64,000 bases of DNA from an uncultured Clostridia bacterium (GTDB lineage: Bacteria > Bacillota > Clostridia > Oscillospirales > Oscillospiraceae): the NCBI GenBank assembly GCA_947173485.1, contig CAMWFH010000011.1:1-64000 (forward strand), in the 5' to 3' direction. Numbering within the stretch: position 1 is the first letter of the stretch; every line of letters starts with the position of its first letter. Shown piece after piece: positions 61,998-64,000 of this stretch. A model generated the notes under the pieces. That model was not told the origin of the DNA. It ran no database searches and was given only the letters and a program-made list of their open reading frames with translations. Both the position numbers and the translations under genes were made by a program.

Positions 61998-63290
61998 CTA
62001 TACCTCGTTCTCCATCAGCTGGGCCAGGGCCTGCTGGCGGCGGATCAGGCGCAGCGCGCCGTCGGCCGCCAGCAGCACCTCCGGGGCCTGCTGGTGGGAG
62101 TTGTAGTTGAACAGGGACATCCCGGCGCAGTAGGCCCCTGCGCCGCCCACTACGGCGTAGTCGCCGATCTGGGCGTCCCCCATGGGCCGTTCCTCCACAT
62201 GGCCGGTCTCATCCAGACACTGGGAGTCGCCGCTCTCGCAGCAGGTGCCCACCAGGATGGCCCGGTGGGCCGGTGTCTCGCCAAATTCCGAGGACAGCAG
62301 GGCGCCGTCCTGGGAGACCATGTAGAAGGGATGGCGGGAGCCGTAGAGGGCGGGGCGGGAGTTGACATCCATGCCGCCATCGGCGATGAGGAAGTGGAGC
62401 CCCTCCGTGTCCTTCCGGTCGATGATGGTCAGGATGAGATAGCCGGCGTTGGCCACCAGGGCCGTCCCCGGCTCCACCTCCATCCGAAGGGCCCGGCCGG
62501 TCCGGCGCTGGAAGTCCTCCATACACGCCTTGGCGTAGCTGCCCAGGCTCTGGAGGTCCTCCGACTCCTCCTGGGGCATACGGGCCTCCCGCATCCCGCC
62601 GCCGAAGCTGACGGAGACCGCGTCAGGGAAATGCCGCTCCACGATCTCCAGCTGCCGGGGCACGTTGCGCCGCCACACCGCCGGGTCGCCGCCGGAGCCG
62701 ATGTGGGTGTGGACCTGGGTGAAGCGGAGGCCGAAGCGCGCCGCCAGGGCTAGGGCCTGGGGCAGGTCGTTGAGGTGGACGCCGAAGCAGCAGTACTTGT
62801 CCCCGGTGTTGCGGCTGGCGGACTCGCCGGTGCCCTCGCCGGGGTGGATGCGGATGGAGAGGTCCAGCCCGTGCTTTTGGGCGAAGGGGGCGACCAGTTC
62901 CAGCTGGCGGAGGGAGCAGACGTTGTAGTGCATCCCCCGGAGCAGCAGCCCCTCCAGGGCCTCCCGGCTCTCGCCGGCGGGGACCTCCTGGCTGGTGAGC
63001 ATGATCTCCCTCGCCGGGATGCCCGCCAGCTCGGCCCGGAGGGCCTCGTTCAGGGAGCTGGCATCGATGCCGATGCCCTGGGCGTGGATCAGGCGCAGGA
63101 GGGAGCGGTCAGGGTTGGCCTTCATGGCGTAGCGGACCGTCAGCCCGAAGGCGTGGGGCATGGACAGGAAGGCCCGGCACCGCTCCTCGATGAGGGCCTG
63201 GTCATACAGGTAGAGCGGCGTGCCGAAGGTCCGGGCCGCCTGGACGATCTGTCCGGCGGTGACGCCGCTGAAGGGGTTCAAGGCGGTCAT
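61998..63290 (-). CDS. lysA: Diaminopimelate decarboxylase
   Basis: 430 residues. The PLP lysine is in VRYAMKANPDRSLLRLI, the Gly-rich phosphate loop in VSFGGGMREA, with VHTHIGSGGD and the C-terminal substrate cysteine in GTCCESGDSQCL. It decarboxylates meso-diaminopimelate to lysine. It lies between argS and the amidohydrolase. Ornithine-type decarboxylases share the fold, so the substrate is not absolutely certain. Confidence 0.9.
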   Translation of the reverse strand: MTALNPFSGVTAGQIVQAARTFGTPLYLYDQALIEERCRAFLSMPHAFGLTVRYAMKANPDRSLLRLIHAQGIGIDASSLNEALRAELAGIPAREIMLTSQEVPAGESREALEGLLLRGMHYNVCSLRQLELVAPFAQKHGLDLSIRIHPGEGTGESASRNTGDKYCCFGVHLNDLPQALALAARFGLRFTQVHTHIGSGGDPAVWRRNVPRQLEIVERHFPDAVSVSFGGGMREARMPQEESEDLQSLGSYAKACMEDFQRRTGRALRMEVEPGTALVANAGYLILTIIDRKDTEGLHFLIADGGMDVNSRPALYGSRHPFYMVSQDGALLSSEFGETPAHRAILVGTCCESGDSQCLDETGHVEERPMGDAQIGDYAVVGGAGAYCAGMSLFNYNSHQQAPEVLLAADGALRLIRRQQALAQLMENEV

Positions 63291-63318
63291 AGCTTGTCCT
63301 TTCTCTCTCTTTGATGTG

Positions 63319-64000
63319 TCACATCTTCTCCGGGGCGGTGACCCCCAGGAGGGCCATGCCGTTGGCCAGCACCGAGCGGACCATGTCCGCCAGCTTCAGC
63401 CGGGCGGCCAGCAGGGCGGGCTCCTCCCCCTTGATCCGGCAGACCGTGTAGAACTTGTGGAAGTCCGCCGCCAGGTCCACCAGGTAGCGGTTGACGTAGC
63501 TGGGGTCGTAGCCGGCGGCCGCCGTGGTGAGGACCTCGCAGTAGTTGGCCAGTTGCCGGATCAGGGCCCGCTCTGTATCGCCGGCCAGCAGGGACATATC
63601 CACTGCCCCCTGGGGCACCGGGTGCCCCTCCTCCGCCAGCTTACGGACCAGGGAGCAGATCCGGGCGTGGGCGTACTGGACGTAGTACACCGGGTTCTCA
63701 CTGTCCTCCCGGACGGCCAGCCCCAGGTCGAAGTCCAGGGGGCTGGTGGCGGAACGGGCGTTGAAGTAGTACCGGGCGGCGTCTACGGATATCTCGTCCA
63801 GCAGGTCATGGAGGGCGATGGCCTTGCCGGTGCGCTTGCTCATACGGACCGGCTTGCCGTCCTGGAGCAGGTTCACCAGCTGCATCAGCACGATCACCAG
63901 CCGGTGGGACCCGTCCAGGCCCAGCCCATCCAGGGCCGCCTGGAGCCGGGCCACATGGCCGTGGTGGTCCGCCCCCCAGATGTTGATCACCTTGTCGAAA
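63319..64000 (-). CDS. argS: Arginyl-tRNA synthetase, C-terminal part (5' end beyond the window)
   Basis: About 226 residues visible. WGADHHGHVARLQAAL and the catalytic loop KPVRMSKRTGKAIALHDLLD (KMSK-like), then SEN-rich YYVQYAHARICSLVRKLAEE and the DALR anticodon-binding domain with CRIKGEEPALLAARLKLADM at the end. The protein attaches arginine to its tRNA. First visible gene of the minus-strand run that continues to the response regulator. Confidence 0.95.
   Translation of the reverse strand, partial: FDKVINIWGADHHGHVARLQAALDGLGLDGSHRLVIVLMQLVNLLQDGKPVRMSKRTGKAIALHDLLDEISVDAARYYFNARSATSPLDFDLGLAVREDSENPVYYVQYAHARICSLVRKLAEEGHPVPQGAVDMSLLAGDTERALIRQLANYCEVLTTAAAGYDPSYVNRYLVDLAADFHKFYTVCRIKGEEPALLAARLKLADMVRSVLANGMALLGVTAPEKM

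Noticed and set aside
1..64000. tRNA, rRNA, CRISPR arrays, insertion sequences, prophage or attachment sites
   Set aside because: I looked for cloverleaf-like sequence, regularly spaced repeats, transposase/integrase motifs and phage genes in the gaps and saw none; a covariance-model scan would be needed to exclude small RNAs.

Overview
The window reads as a GC-rich Bacillota/Clostridia chromosome, most like gut Oscillospiraceae (Flavonifractor/Lawsonibacter/Oscillibacter type). This is inferred from gene content: a PTS, S-layer homology (SLH) proteins, CUT1 sugar ABC importers with DUF624 and UgpC-type partners, an rpsF-ssb-rpsR operon, a WalK/PhoR-like two-component system, LacI regulators beside sugar loci, and many near-consensus sigma-A promoters (TTGACA-N17-TATAAT). 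Coding density is high and no gene-free stretch exceeds about 300 bp. I see no rRNA, tRNA, CRISPR array, transposase, integrase or phage structural gene.

Layout. 1-4.8 kb: the start of a chemoreceptor, a MalR-like LacI repressor, then a collapsed maltose PTS locus (EIIA, scraps of EIIC/EIIB and a headless maltose-6-phosphate-phosphatase-like gene) ending in an intact malQ. 4.8-16.9 kb: mostly housekeeping and orphan genes (EamA protein, DUF4279, YyaL/DUF255, an RCC1-propeller SLH protein, TspO, an RlmD-like RNA methyltransferase with a frameshifted tail, a zinc-ribbon protein, a 794-residue unknown membrane protein, a beta-CASP nuclease). 17-20.5 kb: rpsF-ssb-rpsR, a DUF512 protein and an aspartate/glutamate racemase. 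20.6-26.2 kb: an ABC importer (lipoprotein, HAD phosphatase, fused double permease, ATPase with a large insertion).

26.3-43.9 kb is a beta-manno-oligosaccharide locus. It has a UgpC-like ATPase, DUF624 protein, mannose-6-phosphate isomerase, two GH130 phosphorylases, an AGE-type 2-epimerase, two permeases, a binding protein and a LacI regulator on the minus strand. Divergently on the plus strand are a CE2-like esterase, a phosphohexomutase, a GH1 glucosidase with an internal deletion and a GH36 alpha-galactosidase. Together they would import, deacetylate, degalactosylate, epimerise and phosphorolyse mannan oligosaccharides and feed mannose-1-phosphate into glycolysis. Two near-identical operator-like sequences lie at the promoters of this locus.

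44-53.3 kb: a fusion of a ParB-like segment with a BMP-type binding domain, coupled to a phosphoesterase; then MBOAT acyltransferase, AlgX-like protein, SLH-transglutaminase protein and lipoprotein, with a convergent S41-like protease. 53.4-64 kb: a processive glycosyltransferase, a ZIP transporter, acetyltransferase plus DNA repair methyltransferase, then a minus-strand run argS-lysA-amidohydrolase-NUDIX-response regulator-histidine kinase-YycH-position protein.

The most notable features are the repeated internal deletions or frameshifts in otherwise ordinary genes (maltose PTS, GH1, RlmD tail), which are either real decay or assembly errors, and three unusual proteins: the 794-residue membrane protein, the ParB-like/BMP fusion, and the ABC ATPase with an insertion of about 115 residues.
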